Positions 43,025 to 51,607 of a DNA stretch of 54,343 bases are shown in pieces; position 1 is the first letter of the stretch; every line of letters begins with the position of its first letter. The DNA is from an uncultured Clostridia bacterium (GTDB lineage: Bacteria; Bacillota; Clostridia; TANB77; CAG-508): the NCBI GenBank assembly GCA_944390285.1, contig CALXPN010000008.1, forward strand, positions 1-54,343, read 5' to 3'. Both the position numbers and the translations under genes were made by a program. The notes under the pieces are model-generated. The model ran no database searches. It was not told where the DNA came from and saw only the letters and a list, made by a program, of their open reading frames with translations.

Positions 43025-44146
43025 TTGATAGAAGTAAAAAATGTTACTAAAAAGTATGGTAATTTCTATGCAGTTAGAAATATCAATTTCGAAGTCAGAG
43101 ATGGTGAAATAGTGGGATTTCTTGGACGTAATGGTGCAGGAAAGTCAACAACTATGAACATGATAACAGGCTTTATTGAACCAACAGAAGGAGATATTAT
43201 AGTAGATGGCTATGATATTGAACGTAAACCTAAAAAAGTAAAAAAATTGATAGGGTATATGCCAGAGGGGACACCTTTATATTCAGATTTAACTGTTAAA
43301 GAATTTGTAAGTTATATGGCAGATTTAAAACTTATACCTAAAAAAGAAAAAAAAGAAGCTGTAAAAAAAGCAATTGAAGAAACTGGACTTGAAAAGGTAC
43401 AAAACAATTTGACAAGAAATTTATCAAGAGGTTATAAGCAAAGAGCGAGTATGGCAGGAGCAATTGTTGGAGATCCTAAGATTCTAATTTTGGATGAACC
43501 AACAGTTGGATTAGATCCAAAGCAAGTAATAGAAATAAGAGAACTTATAAAATCTTTCAGAAAAAATCATACTGTTCTTATTAGTTCTCATATACTTTCA
43601 GAAATTAGTCAACTTTGTGAAAAAGTTATTATAATAGATAAAGGAGAAATAGTTGCAGTAGATTCAACAAAACATTTGGAAGATAATGCTACAGATAATA
43701 TTACATTAAATGTTGTTGTTGATGATATAAATAATAAATTTCTATCTATAAAAAATGAAATATCAGAAATAAAAGAAATAAAATTATTAAATGAAAATGA
43801 AGACAAAACTAAAGAATACTTAATAGAAACCAATTCTAATAATGATATAAGAAAACAAATTTTTTCTATATGTGCAAAAAGTGATATAACAATTTTAGAA
43901 ATGAAAAAAGTTGAAACATCACTTGAAGATGCATTTATAAAACTTGTTGAGAATAGACCAGAATATAGTCAAAAAGAAATTAAAAAAATGCAATATGAAA
44001 AAGAAATAGAAGAATTACGTGAAGAGGAACAAGCCAAGAAAGAAGAAAAAGCAAATAAAAAGCAAGCTAAAAAAGAAGAAAAAGCTAGAAAAAAAGCTGA
44101 AAAAGAAAACAAAAAAGAAGCAAAAAAAGGGGAGGAAGATAAGTAA
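43025..44146 (+). CDS. ABC transporter ATP-binding protein, GldA-like
   Basis: ATPase of an ABC-2 type system, 373 aa, starting at TTG 43025 behind GAGGAGG. Walker A is GRNGAGKST, the signature is LSRGYKQR (Arg for the usual Gly, frequent in this subfamily) and Walker B is ILILDEPTVGLDP, followed by the H-loop SSHILSE. After the ATPase domain comes a regulatory C-terminal domain, then an unusually long Lys/Glu/Ala tail of about 55 residues (repeats of KKEEKA and KKAEKE). The stop touches the start of the permease gene. It forms a three-gene unit with 44147 and 44847. Confidence 0.9.
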   Translation: MIEVKNVTKKYGNFYAVRNINFEVRDGEIVGFLGRNGAGKSTTMNMITGFIEPTEGDIIVDGYDIERKPKKVKKLIGYMPEGTPLYSDLTVKEFVSYMADLKLIPKKEKKEAVKKAIEETGLEKVQNNLTRNLSRGYKQRASMAGAIVGDPKILILDEPTVGLDPKQVIEIRELIKSFRKNHTVLISSHILSEISQLCEKVIIIDKGEIVAVDSTKHLEDNATDNITLNVVVDDINNKFLSIKNEISEIKEIKLLNENEDKTKEYLIETNSNNDIRKQIFSICAKSDITILEMKKVETSLEDAFIKLVENRPEYSQKEIKKMQYEKEIEELREEEQAKKEEKANKKQAKKEEKARKKAEKENKKEAKKGEEDK

Positions 44147-44827
44147 ATGTTAGCAATTATAAAAAAAGAATTAAAAAGTTACCTATTATCTCCAGTAGGT
44201 TATATTTTTATAGGGCTTTTCCTATTAATATTTAGTATATTCTTCTATATAAGTATTTTTCAAAGTAGAATTATAAATTTTGAATATTTATTTTATAATG
44301 GAGCAACAATTTTAACATTTGTAACACCAGTTTTAACAATGAGAATGTTTTCAGAAGAAAGAAAAAATGGAACTGAACAATTATTACTTACATCGCCTAG
44401 AAGTATTACATCAATTGTATTAGGCAAATTTATTGCAGCTGCAATTATAATGTTAATCACCGAATTATGTACATTAATGTATTTTGTTATTTTAGATTAT
44501 TTTGGTAATCCTTCTTTAGAGGTTGCAATATCAACATTATTAGGTTTTTTCTTACTAAGTTTAGCATATATATCTTTTGGTATGTTTGCATCAAGTATAA
44601 CAGAAAACCAGATTGTGGCTTCTGTTCTTACAATAGGAGTATTTTTAGCAATGTGGTTTTTACCAAATATAGTGAGTATTCTAGAAGTATTTTCTTTAAT
44701 TTATAAATTCGAAAGTTTTCCTTCTGGAATGGTCTCTGTTTCTGAAATTATTACATTTGTATCTTTCACACTATTATTTATTTTACTTACAATAATAGTA
44801 TTGCAAAGAAGAAAAAGCGTAAAATAA
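44147..44827 (+). CDS. ABC-2 type permease, GldF-like
   Basis: Encodes 226 aa with six membrane segments. The phrases LKSYLLSPVGYIFIGLFLL and FSEERKNGTEQLLLTSPRS are characteristic of GldF-type ABC-2 permeases. It starts directly at the TAA of the ATPase gene, with GGGGAGGAAG as ribosome site. It moves an unidentified substrate together with the preceding ATPase. Confidence 0.88.
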   Translation: MLAIIKKELKSYLLSPVGYIFIGLFLLIFSIFFYISIFQSRIINFEYLFYNGATILTFVTPVLTMRMFSEERKNGTEQLLLTSPRSITSIVLGKFIAAAIIMLITELCTLMYFVILDYFGNPSLEVAISTLLGFFLLSLAYISFGMFASSITENQIVASVLTIGVFLAMWFLPNIVSILEVFSLIYKFESFPSGMVSVSEIITFVSFTLLFILLTIIVLQRRKSVK

Positions 44828-44846
44828 AAGGAGGAAATAGAATATA

Positions 44847-46346
44847 ATGAAAAACAAAAATAACGAAAACAAGGTAAAACTTAGTGAAAAAATCTCATTA
44901 AAATTTAGAAAAAAATGGATAGTAGATAGTACAAAAACTTTTTTAATTATAGCAGTTCTTATTGTAGCATATATAGCATTAAATTTAGGTATACAAGAAG
45001 TTGATTTACCTAAATTAGATGTTACTGAAAATAAAATATATACTTTAAGTGATGCTTCAAAAGATGCAATTGCAAATATTAATCAAGATATAAAAATATA
45101 TGCATTTGGATTTACAGAAGATAGTTCTTTAATAGATTTATTAAAACAATATAATAAAGCAAATGGAAAAATTAGTTATGAAATTCTTACTTCAGAAACC
45201 AATTATGAAATGATACAAAAATATCAATTACAAGATGGATATTATGCTCTGATTTTAAAATCTGGAGATTCTGAAAAAGTAATAGATCCAAACACAGAAT
45301 TTGTAACATATGATTATACAACATATGAACAAATAGATACAACAGAACAATCATTAACTAATTCTATTCTTGCTCTTACAGAAGAAAATAAACCAAAAGT
45401 TTATTTTGTAGAAGGACATGGAGAATTTAGTACATCAGAACTTGGAATTTTAACAACTTATTTAGCTAACGAAGCTTTTGAAGTGGAAACTTTAAATATA
45501 TCAACTACAGGTTCTATTCCAGAAGACTGTGATATATTAGCAATAATGTCACCATCAACAGATTTTCTAGAAAATGAAGTAACAGCAGTAAAAGATTATA
45601 TAAATAAAGGTGGAGAAATATACTTCTCTATGGATCCTGTTTCTGCTGAAGCAACTTTTCCAAATTTACAACAAATATTAGATGAATATGGTGTATCTGT
45701 AGAAAATGGATATATTATAGAGCAAGCAAGTAATCAATATTTACCACAATATCCATATGTATTTATGCCAGAAGTATCAAGTTCAAATAAGATAACAGCA
45801 GATATATATACAGATAGTTCTATTTGGCTTATGTATTCTTCTAGGTTACAATTTAAATCAGATGAAGAATTAGAAACATTGAATGTAGAAAAAGAGATAT
45901 TATTAAATTCATCAGATGAATCTTTATATGCAACAGATCTTTCACAAGATTTAAATACAGCTATGCAATCTGCACCAGTAGGAAGTTCAGATATAGCAGC
46001 AATTCTTACAAAAACATTAAACACAGAAGGAGAGGAAAGTGATGATTCTAAAACTTCTAATTTAATTATAAGTGCAACAGGAAGTTTTATAACAGATTAT
46101 ACATCACCACTTAGTGAATCTTATCCAATGTCATATATGGCAAGTAATAAGGATTTTGTAATAAATGCAATGTCTTTCTTAGGAGAAAAAGATAATATTT
46201 TAACTATAAGAAAAGATATGTCAAGTTCAACATATACTCCAACTACTTTTCAAAATAATATTGTGACAGCAGTAGTATTTATTGTGCCATTAGCAATTAT
46301 TATAATAGGAATAATAATTTGGTCTTATAGAAAAAAAAGAAAATAA
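44847..46346 (+). CDS. GldG-like ABC auxiliary protein
   Basis: Encodes 499 aa with one N-terminal helix (about residues 27-48) and one C-terminal helix (about 470-492) around a large extracellular domain. The GldG-type core has PKVYFVEGHGEF, a CDILAIMSPSTDF segment and GGEIYFSMDP, typical of the uncharacterised ABC transport family (DUF4350/ABC_transp_aux). AAAGGAGG precedes ATG 44847. In Bacteroidetes the homologous Gld proteins are linked to gliding, but Firmicute versions are not, so gliding should not be inferred. Confidence 0.85.
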   Translation: MKNKNNENKVKLSEKISLKFRKKWIVDSTKTFLIIAVLIVAYIALNLGIQEVDLPKLDVTENKIYTLSDASKDAIANINQDIKIYAFGFTEDSSLIDLLKQYNKANGKISYEILTSETNYEMIQKYQLQDGYYALILKSGDSEKVIDPNTEFVTYDYTTYEQIDTTEQSLTNSILALTEENKPKVYFVEGHGEFSTSELGILTTYLANEAFEVETLNISTTGSIPEDCDILAIMSPSTDFLENEVTAVKDYINKGGEIYFSMDPVSAEATFPNLQQILDEYGVSVENGYIIEQASNQYLPQYPYVFMPEVSSSNKITADIYTDSSIWLMYSSRLQFKSDEELETLNVEKEILLNSSDESLYATDLSQDLNTAMQSAPVGSSDIAAILTKTLNTEGEESDDSKTSNLIISATGSFITDYTSPLSESYPMSYMASNKDFVINAMSFLGEKDNILTIRKDMSSSTYTPTTFQNNIVTAVVFIVPLAIIIIGIIIWSYRKKRK

Positions 46347-46351
46347 AGTAA

Positions 46352-46385
46352 AAAAATAGTAGAAGTTTATCTTCTACTATTTTTT
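46352..46385 (+). terminator. terminator of the Gld-like ABC operon
   Basis: AAAAATAGTAGAAG (46352-46365) pairs perfectly with CTTCTACTATTTTT (46371-46384). It lies 6 nt after the stop codon. Confidence 0.88.
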
Positions 46386-46402
46386 ATGATATATCATCAA
46401 TT

Positions 46403-46468
46403 CTCTAAATGGGATAGTATATATAAATATAAGGTATTCAAGATATTTATATATACTACCATTTAGAG
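46403..46468. repeat. long hairpin between convergent genes
   Basis: Arms 46403-46430 and 46443-46468 pair over 26 bp with a single 2-nt bulge and a 12-nt loop. It stands between a complete terminator and the spoVFB stop, and could end spoVFB transcription from the other side. It is a shorter relative in form of the two 190-nt elements. Confidence 0.75.
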
Positions 46469-46493
46469 ATAGAGAATATTTACAAAATTATAT

Positions 46494-47075
46494 TCATAAT
46501 AAAATAGGTTGTATTTGCTCATTATCTAAAGCATATTCTAATGTTTTTATAATGTATTTTGCATCAAAAACCAAAGAATTAGGTTTTGTAATAGGATTAT
46601 CTTGTTTAAATGGAACAAAATAATAATTTTTTCTATTTAGTAATTTTCCGATATTTTCGGCAGAACCAGATAATGCATTATTTGTAGATATTGCAATTAC
46701 TACAGGACGATTATTTCTTAAATGGGATTTTACAGCCATACATACAGGAGTATCTATAATATCATTTGCAAGTTTTGCTATTGTATTTCCAGAACAAGGT
46801 GCAACAATTAAAATATCAAACATTTTTTTAGGACCGATTGGTTCAGCATCCTGTATTGTATGAATTATTTTATTTTGAGTAATATTTTCAATTTTTTCTA
46901 TAAAATCTTTAGCTTTTCCAAATTTACTATCTAAGTTATAACTATTAAAACTCATTATTGGAGTTATAATGGTATTTTTTATATTTTTTAATTTTTTTAA
47001 TTCTTCAATTGTTTTATTGAATGTGCAAAAAGAGCCAGTAAATGCAAATCCAATACTTTTTCCGCTTAAATCCAT
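46494..47075 (-). CDS. spoVFB: dipicolinate synthase subunit B (flavoprotein)
   Basis: Small flavoprotein of 193 aa. With SpoVFA it makes dipicolinic acid, the main small molecule of the spore core. Family segments are GFAFTGSFCTFNKTIEEL at the start, LIVAPCSGNTIAKLANDI and VIAISTNNALSGSAENIG. An AAGGAGGTGA ribosome site precedes ATG 47075. SpoVFA, which is adjacent in Bacillus, is not found on either side, so it must be encoded elsewhere or be absent. The upstream sequence fits a sigma-K promoter, the factor that drives spoVF in Bacillus. Confidence 0.92.
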   Translation of the reverse strand: MDLSGKSIGFAFTGSFCTFNKTIEELKKLKNIKNTIITPIMSFNSYNLDSKFGKAKDFIEKIENITQNKIIHTIQDAEPIGPKKMFDILIVAPCSGNTIAKLANDIIDTPVCMAVKSHLRNNRPVVIAISTNNALSGSAENIGKLLNRKNYYFVPFKQDNPITKPNSLVFDAKYIIKTLEYALDNEQIQPILL

Positions 47076-47121
47076 AACTTCACCTCCTTAATAAGAATAA
47101 GAATAAAAATGTATTCTTATA

Positions 47122-47148
47122 TAGTTTATGAAATTATGTTAATTAAGT
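47122..47148 (-). promoter_or_regulatory. possible sigma-K promoter of spoVFB
   Basis: On the minus strand, AC (47148-47147), 16 nt, then CATAAACTA (47130-47122), which satisfies the sigma-K form AC-N16/17-CATANNNTA. A hairpin (ATAAGAATA with TATTCTTAT, about 47091-47120) lies in the leader. The motif is short and the region AT-rich, so chance is possible. Confidence 0.4.
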
Positions 47149-47169
47149 TTATGAGTAATATAATAAAAC

Positions 47170-47198
47170 TTGTTTTTTATAATTCAAAGTGATATAAT
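47170..47198 (+). promoter_or_regulatory. promoter of the acyl-ACP thioesterase gene
   Basis: TTGTTT (47170-47175), 17 nt and TATAAT (47193-47198), diverging from spoVFB. Confidence 0.55.
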
Positions 47199-47236
47199 TT
47201 TACAAGTTTCAGATTTAAATATAAAAGGAGTAAAAA

Positions 47237-47962
47237 ATGTTTGTAGAACACGAATTTTATGTAGGATTAAGTGATATAAATCCATCAAATGAATTGACAA
47301 ATACTTGTTTATTAAGATATTTGGAAGATACAGCAGGAATTCATTCAGAAATAGCAGGATATGGAATAACTGATATGAAACATACCAGAAAATCATGGAT
47401 TTTGTTATCTTGGAAAATAGAAGTTAAAAAAAGACCATTAGTAAATGATACATTACATGTAAAAACATGGTCAAAAGCAATAGATAAATTTTATGCATAT
47501 CGTGATTTTGAAGTAAAAAATCAATATAATGAAATAGTTTGCATTGCCTCTTCAAAATGGGTATTTATAGATATAGATAAAGGAAAATTAGTAAAAGTAC
47601 CAGAAGAAGTTGCAGATAAATATAAACCTGAACCAGATTTTTCTATGTTTGATAAAAAAGAGTTGGAAAAATTAAAAGAACCAGAAAATTTTTCAAATGA
47701 AATATCTTTTAAAATCACTAGAAACATGATAGATATAAATAAACATTTGCATAATATTTATTATTTGGATATAGCAAAAGAAGTACTTCCAGAGAAAATA
47801 GCTTTTTCTTCTGAACTAAATAGTTTTGAAATTATGTACAAAAAGGAAATAAAACTTGGAGATAATGTAAAGGCTTTTTATTCAAAAGTAGAAGACTTTA
47901 ATTATATTGTTATAAAAAGTGATGACTTAGAAACAATACATGCGATTATAAGATTAAAATAA
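47237..47962 (+). CDS. acyl-ACP thioesterase
   Basis: Double-hotdog thioesterase of 241 aa releasing fatty acids from acyl carrier protein. Segments typical of bacterial FatA/FatB-like enzymes: GLSDINPSNELTNTCLLRYL, ILLSWKIEVKKRPLVNDTL, KFYAYRDFEV and the second-hotdog NKHLHNIYYLD with the catalytic Asn/His region. AAAAGGAG precedes ATG 47237. It appears to be a single-gene unit with its own promoter and terminator. Confidence 0.9.
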   Translation: MFVEHEFYVGLSDINPSNELTNTCLLRYLEDTAGIHSEIAGYGITDMKHTRKSWILLSWKIEVKKRPLVNDTLHVKTWSKAIDKFYAYRDFEVKNQYNEIVCIASSKWVFIDIDKGKLVKVPEEVADKYKPEPDFSMFDKKELEKLKEPENFSNEISFKITRNMIDINKHLHNIYYLDIAKEVLPEKIAFSSELNSFEIMYKKEIKLGDNVKAFYSKVEDFNYIVIKSDDLETIHAIIRLK

Positions 47963-47969
47963 TTTATTA

Positions 47970-48003
47970 AATAGTATTGATAAAATTCAATACTATTTTT
48001 TAT
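47970..48003 (+). terminator. terminator after the thioesterase gene
   Basis: AATAGTATTGA (47970-47980) pairs perfectly with TCAATACTATT (47987-47997), followed by a T run. Confidence 0.85.
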
Positions 48004-48053
48004 TAATTAAAAATTTCTTTGGATTTTATATTGATAAAAGATTCAGGTAATTC

Positions 48054-48082
48054 TTGACTTTTAAAAAATAGCATGATAAAAT
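48054..48082 (+). promoter_or_regulatory. promoter of the Y-family polymerase gene
   Basis: TTGACT (48054-48059), 17 nt and TAAAAT (48077-48082), with TGA just before the -10. I see no LexA-type (GAAC-N4-GTTC) box near it. Confidence 0.55.
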
Positions 48083-48130
48083 CTCATAAAGAACTAATGT
48101 TTGGTAAATATAAAAAGTTAGGAGAAAATT

Positions 48131-49354
48131 TTGGAAAAACAAATATTACATGTAGATGTAAATAATGCTTTCTTATCTTGGACAGCTGTATATATGCTAA
48201 AAAATGGATATCCTTTAGATATTAGAACGATTCCTTCTATAATAGGTGGAGACGAAGAAAAACGTTCAGGAATTGTCTTGGCTAAAAGCCCTATTGCTAA
48301 AAAACTTGGAATTGTTACAGGAGAACCTATTTATTTTGCTAGGAAAAAATGTAATAAATTAGAAGTTTTTCCATCTAACTTTAAAATTTTTAATAAATAT
48401 TCAAATGATTTATATAATCTTCTTTTGGAGTATACAGATAAAATAGAAAGATTCAGTATAGATGAATGTTTTTTAGATTTAACTGGTTACCTTCAAAACA
48501 GAAAACTAATAGATATAGCTTATGAAATAAATAAAAGAGTAGAAAAAGAACTGAAATTTACTGTAAATGTTGGAGTTTCATCTAATAAATTATTAGCTAA
48601 AATGGCATCAGATTTTGAAAAACCAAATAAAGTACATACTCTTTATGAATATGAAATAGAAGATAAAATGTGGACTTTGCCAGTATCTGAATTATTTATG
48701 ATTGGAAGAAAAACAGTACCTAAATTATATAATTTAGGTATAAAAACAATAGGAGATTTAGCAAAAACAAATAAAGAATTTTTATCAAAAAGATTTGGTA
48801 AATTTGGAATTATGATATGGAATTATGCAAATGGTATAGATGATTCAGAGGTAAAAAATACAAAAGAAGATCCAAAAAGTATAGGAAATTCAGTTACTTT
48901 ACCTAAAGACATAAAATCTATAGATGAAATTCAAAAAATAGTAGTAGCTTTATGTGAACAAGTTTCTTTTAGACTTAGAAAATATAATTTAATAGCAAAT
49001 ACTGTAAATGTACAACTTAGAACAAAAGATTTTGTTGATTATTCTCATCAAAAGCAATTAAAATACGCAACATCTTCTACAAAACAAATACTTGAAACTG
49101 CTAAAGAAGTTTTATTAGAAATGTATAAAAATGAACCTATACGATTAGTTGGTGTAAGAGTAGATAATTTAGAAAATAAAGATGAAATTCAGCTTTCTTT
49201 TTTTTCCCAAGAAGAGGTAGAAAAAAAGCAAGATAAATTAGATACAGTATTAGATAATTTGAAAAATAAATATGGATATAATTTTATTACAAGAGCAGGA
49301 GAGTTGGAGATAAAAAATATTATAAAAGGAAAAGATGAAAAATTTAGAAGATAA
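48131..49354 (+). CDS. dinB: Y-family DNA polymerase (DinB/Pol IV type)
   Basis: Translesion polymerase of 407 aa, starting at TTG 48131 with AGGAG upstream. Catalytic carboxylates lie in ILHVDVNNAFLSW and SIDECFLDLTG. The thumb has HhH segments (MIGRKTVPKLYNLGIKTIGD) and the C-terminal little finger follows. It lacks the usual HVDMDxFFASVE start, having NNAFLSW instead, a form common in Clostridia. The C-terminal end is Lys-rich, and no clear beta-clamp motif other than QLSFF (about residue 375) was seen. Confidence 0.9.
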   Translation: MEKQILHVDVNNAFLSWTAVYMLKNGYPLDIRTIPSIIGGDEEKRSGIVLAKSPIAKKLGIVTGEPIYFARKKCNKLEVFPSNFKIFNKYSNDLYNLLLEYTDKIERFSIDECFLDLTGYLQNRKLIDIAYEINKRVEKELKFTVNVGVSSNKLLAKMASDFEKPNKVHTLYEYEIEDKMWTLPVSELFMIGRKTVPKLYNLGIKTIGDLAKTNKEFLSKRFGKFGIMIWNYANGIDDSEVKNTKEDPKSIGNSVTLPKDIKSIDEIQKIVVALCEQVSFRLRKYNLIANTVNVQLRTKDFVDYSHQKQLKYATSSTKQILETAKEVLLEMYKNEPIRLVGVRVDNLENKDEIQLSFFSQEEVEKKQDKLDTVLDNLKNKYGYNFITRAGELEIKNIIKGKDEKFRR

Positions 49355-49433
49355 AAATTTTGTGCAATGTTGTTGTAATAAAAATAAATTATATATATAA
49401 TATTAATATAATTTATTAAAAGGAGAATTACAA

Positions 49434-50435
49434 ATGATAGAATCAGAAGAAAATCCCGAATTTTTAAATGATTTTTTAGCATATAGTTTAACAATATTAA
49501 ATAAATCTCAAAATTCAATTAAAGAATATAATTACGATATTTCTCACTTTTTAAAATTTATTAAATTTAAATATAAGTTAACTGATGTTAAAGATGAAGA
49601 ATTTATTAAAACAATAAAAATAAATGATTTTAGTATAGAAACTTTAAAGAAAATTACACTTCAAGATATCCATGCTTTTTTACAATATTTGAAAATATGT
49701 TATCAAAGTAAACCTGCAACTCTTGCGAGAAAAGCCTCAACAATACGAATATTTTTTAAATATATGTGTAATAAGACAAAAAGAATTCCAAATAATCCTG
49801 CACAAGATTTAGAAACACCAAAATTAGGACAGAGACTTCCTAAATATCTTACATTAGAACAAAGCAAAGAGTTATTAGAAACAGTAGCTACTTCTGATAA
49901 ATCTCATGGAAATCATGATAATTCAGAAAGAAATTTTGCGATGATAACCCTACTTTTAAATTGTGGGTTACGTTTATCAGAGCTTATAGGAATAAATATT
50001 AGCGATATAGATTTTGAAAATAACAAATTAAATGTAATTGGAAAGGGTAACAAAGAAAGAACAATTTATTTAAATAATGCTTGTATGAAAGCAATTAACT
50101 CATATCTGGCTGTTCGCCCAAGAGATGGTGTAAAATTTAGTTCAAAAGATGCATTATTTTTAAGTGAACAAAAACAAAGAATAAGTAGAAGGACTGTACA
50201 GTACATTGTAAAACAAGAATTAAAACTTGCTGGAATTGAGAAAGCAGATAAATATTCTGTACACAAATTAAGACATACTGCAGCAACTTTAATGTATAAA
50301 TATGGAAATGTAGATATAAGAGCTCTGCAAGAGCTATTAGGTCATGAATCTATTTCTACAACTCAAATTTATACTCATGTTGATAATGAACAAATAAGAA
50401 ATGCAGTAGAGAGTAATCCTCTTTCAAATTTTTAA
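49434..50435 (+). CDS. tyrosine recombinase, XerC/XerD type
   Basis: Site-specific recombinase of 333 aa. The N-terminal SAM-like domain (about 1-125) precedes the catalytic domain with Arg in NCGLRLSELIG, HKLRHTAATL (His-x-x-Arg), LGHESISTTQIYTH and the nucleophile Tyr in IYTH. A short insertion (TSDKSHGNHDNSERN) precedes the first Arg. Its size and motifs fit a chromosome-dimer-resolving Xer protein or a close integrase. No att or dif site was recognised next to it. AAAGGAG precedes ATG 49434. Confidence 0.88.
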   Translation: MIESEENPEFLNDFLAYSLTILNKSQNSIKEYNYDISHFLKFIKFKYKLTDVKDEEFIKTIKINDFSIETLKKITLQDIHAFLQYLKICYQSKPATLARKASTIRIFFKYMCNKTKRIPNNPAQDLETPKLGQRLPKYLTLEQSKELLETVATSDKSHGNHDNSERNFAMITLLLNCGLRLSELIGINISDIDFENNKLNVIGKGNKERTIYLNNACMKAINSYLAVRPRDGVKFSSKDALFLSEQKQRISRRTVQYIVKQELKLAGIEKADKYSVHKLRHTAATLMYKYGNVDIRALQELLGHESISTTQIYTHVDNEQIRNAVESNPLSNF

Positions 50436-50452
50436 AAATAAATTATAATACA

Positions 50453-50481
50453 TTGAAATAATTTTAAATAAGTAATATAAT
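50453..50481 (+). promoter_or_regulatory. promoter of the DUF1653 gene
   Basis: TTGAAA (50453-50458), 17 nt and TATAAT (50476-50481). An AAGAAGT/ACTTCTT pair (about 50483-50513) could form a leader hairpin. Confidence 0.6.
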
Positions 50482-50536
50482 AAAGAAGTAAATAACAATA
50501 AAAACTTCTTATTTAATCAAAAGGAGGAATTTAAAA

Positions 50537-50788
50537 ATGAGAGAAGTAAAACCTTACACAGTATGGAGACATTTTAAAGGAACAAGAGCATTTGTAATAA
50601 CTCTTGCAAAACATAGCGAAACAGGAGAGGATCTTGTTGTATATTACTGTATGGATAATAAAGGAAAAACTAACCATACAGATGGTATTTATGCAAGACC
50701 ACTTAAGATGTTTTTATCAGAAGTTGATCATGAAAAATATCCAGAAGTGAAACAAAAATATCGTTTTGAAGAGGAAAAATCAGAATAA
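50537..50788 (+). CDS. DUF1653 family protein
   Basis: Encodes 83 aa. The family pattern is present: [33 protein letters not shown] and [14 protein letters not shown]. The family is small, soluble and without proven function. AAAGGAGG precedes ATG 50537. A strong terminator follows the gene. Confidence 0.85.
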   Translation: MREVKPYTVWRHFKGTRAFVITLAKHSETGEDLVVYYCMDNKGKTNHTDGIYARPLKMFLSEVDHEKYPEVKQKYRFEEEKSE

Positions 50789-50806
50789 TAGAAATATAAT
50801 TTCAGT

Positions 50807-50851
50807 AAAAAAAGCTTTAAAATAATATATAAATTATTTTAAAGCTTTTTT
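50807..50851. terminator. terminator after the DUF1653 gene
   Basis: A near-perfect 19-bp stem (AAAAAAGCTTTAAAATAAT against its complement ending at 50851) with a 6-nt loop. A and T runs on both sides allow bidirectional use; the HxlR remnant converges from the right. Confidence 0.85.
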
Positions 50852-50861
50852 GCAAATTATT

Positions 50862-50969
50862 TTAAAAATCTTGTTTTTTCCTATATTCATTTCCCCATTC
50901 TACCATAGAATCTAAGATAGGTTTCAAACTAAAACCTGTATCAGTTAAAGAATATTCTACTTTTTTATG
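50862..50969 (-). pseudogene. remnant of an HxlR-type regulator
   Basis: On the minus strand the frame reads HKKVEYSLTDTGFSLKPIL, then DSMVEWGNEYRKKQDF and a stop. This is the C-terminal wing of an HxlR-family regulator (the VEYSLTxxG...L segment). The N-terminal HTH is missing: the sequence breaks at about 50970 into a permease fragment on the other strand. Confidence 0.7.
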
Positions 50970-51157
50970 ATGCCACTTGCTTTAGCAATAATACATTCTA
51001 TATTTGGAATTAAATTTATATTATCAATGCTTGTAGCACTTGCATCATCAGATGAATTATTACCATCAATTATTGTAACAGCAATAATTATTGGAGTAAT
51101 TTATGGACTATATTTCCTAGCGACATATTTTGGTAGTAAAAACATCATTAAAGAGTT
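50970..51157 (+). pseudogene. C-terminal remnant of an FtsX/BceB-type ABC permease
   Basis: An open frame of about 60 codons reads LALAIIHSIFGIKF, then a hydrophobic helix and YFLATYFGSKNIIKE. This matches the last membrane helix and end of BceB-like permeases of peptide-antibiotic exporters. Everything upstream is lost, and the frame runs into a DUF1848 fragment. The frame stays open to 51185 by chance. Confidence 0.6.
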
Positions 51158-51607
51158 AGAAATCCTTATTATAAACATCAAGTAACTAAATATAGTTTAT
51201 CTCCAAATGTAGTAGATTGTTTAGCTTTTTGTACTAAAAATCCACACCCCCTAATATTCCATTTATCAGAACTAGACAAATATAAACAATTTTGGTTTAT
51301 AACAATTACACCTAATTTACGACCACCAACACCGAAAGAACAGATAGAGATTGCAAAAGTATTTTCAAAAATAGGTAAAAAAAATAACATTACAATACAT
51401 GGTTGTTGTGAAAAAGAAGATTTAAAAGATTATGGTATAGATATAACTGGATGTATGAGTCAAGAAATAGTAGAAAAAGCAATTCAAAATAAATTACATA
51501 CACCGAAAAATAATAGCAAAAGAACAGAATGTAATTGTTTAATGGGAAATGATATTGGAGCATATAATACTTGTATGCATCTTTTATTGTACTTGTATCT
51601 ATTTTGA
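51158..51607 (+). pseudogene. remnant of a DUF1848 family gene
   Basis: An open frame of 150 codons without a start carries DUF1848 family sequence: RNPYYKHQVTKYSLSPNVVD, FCTKNPHPLIFHL, YKQFWFITITPN, a GKKNNITIHGCCE segment, TGCMSQEIVEKAI and MGNDIGAYNTCMH. A central block, present between ITITP and the Cys-rich part in full-length relatives, appears to be deleted. The conserved C-terminal Cys cluster is cut off after NTCMH. It is clearly a decayed copy. Confidence 0.7.

Noticed and set aside
43025..46346. Gliding motility from Gld-like genes
   Set aside because: GldA/F/G-like ABC systems are widespread in non-gliding Firmicutes and no other gliding gene is present.
49434..50435. Xer-type recombinase as a prophage integrase
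   Set aside because: No phage genes, att repeats or tRNA target are beside it, and it sits between housekeeping-type genes.
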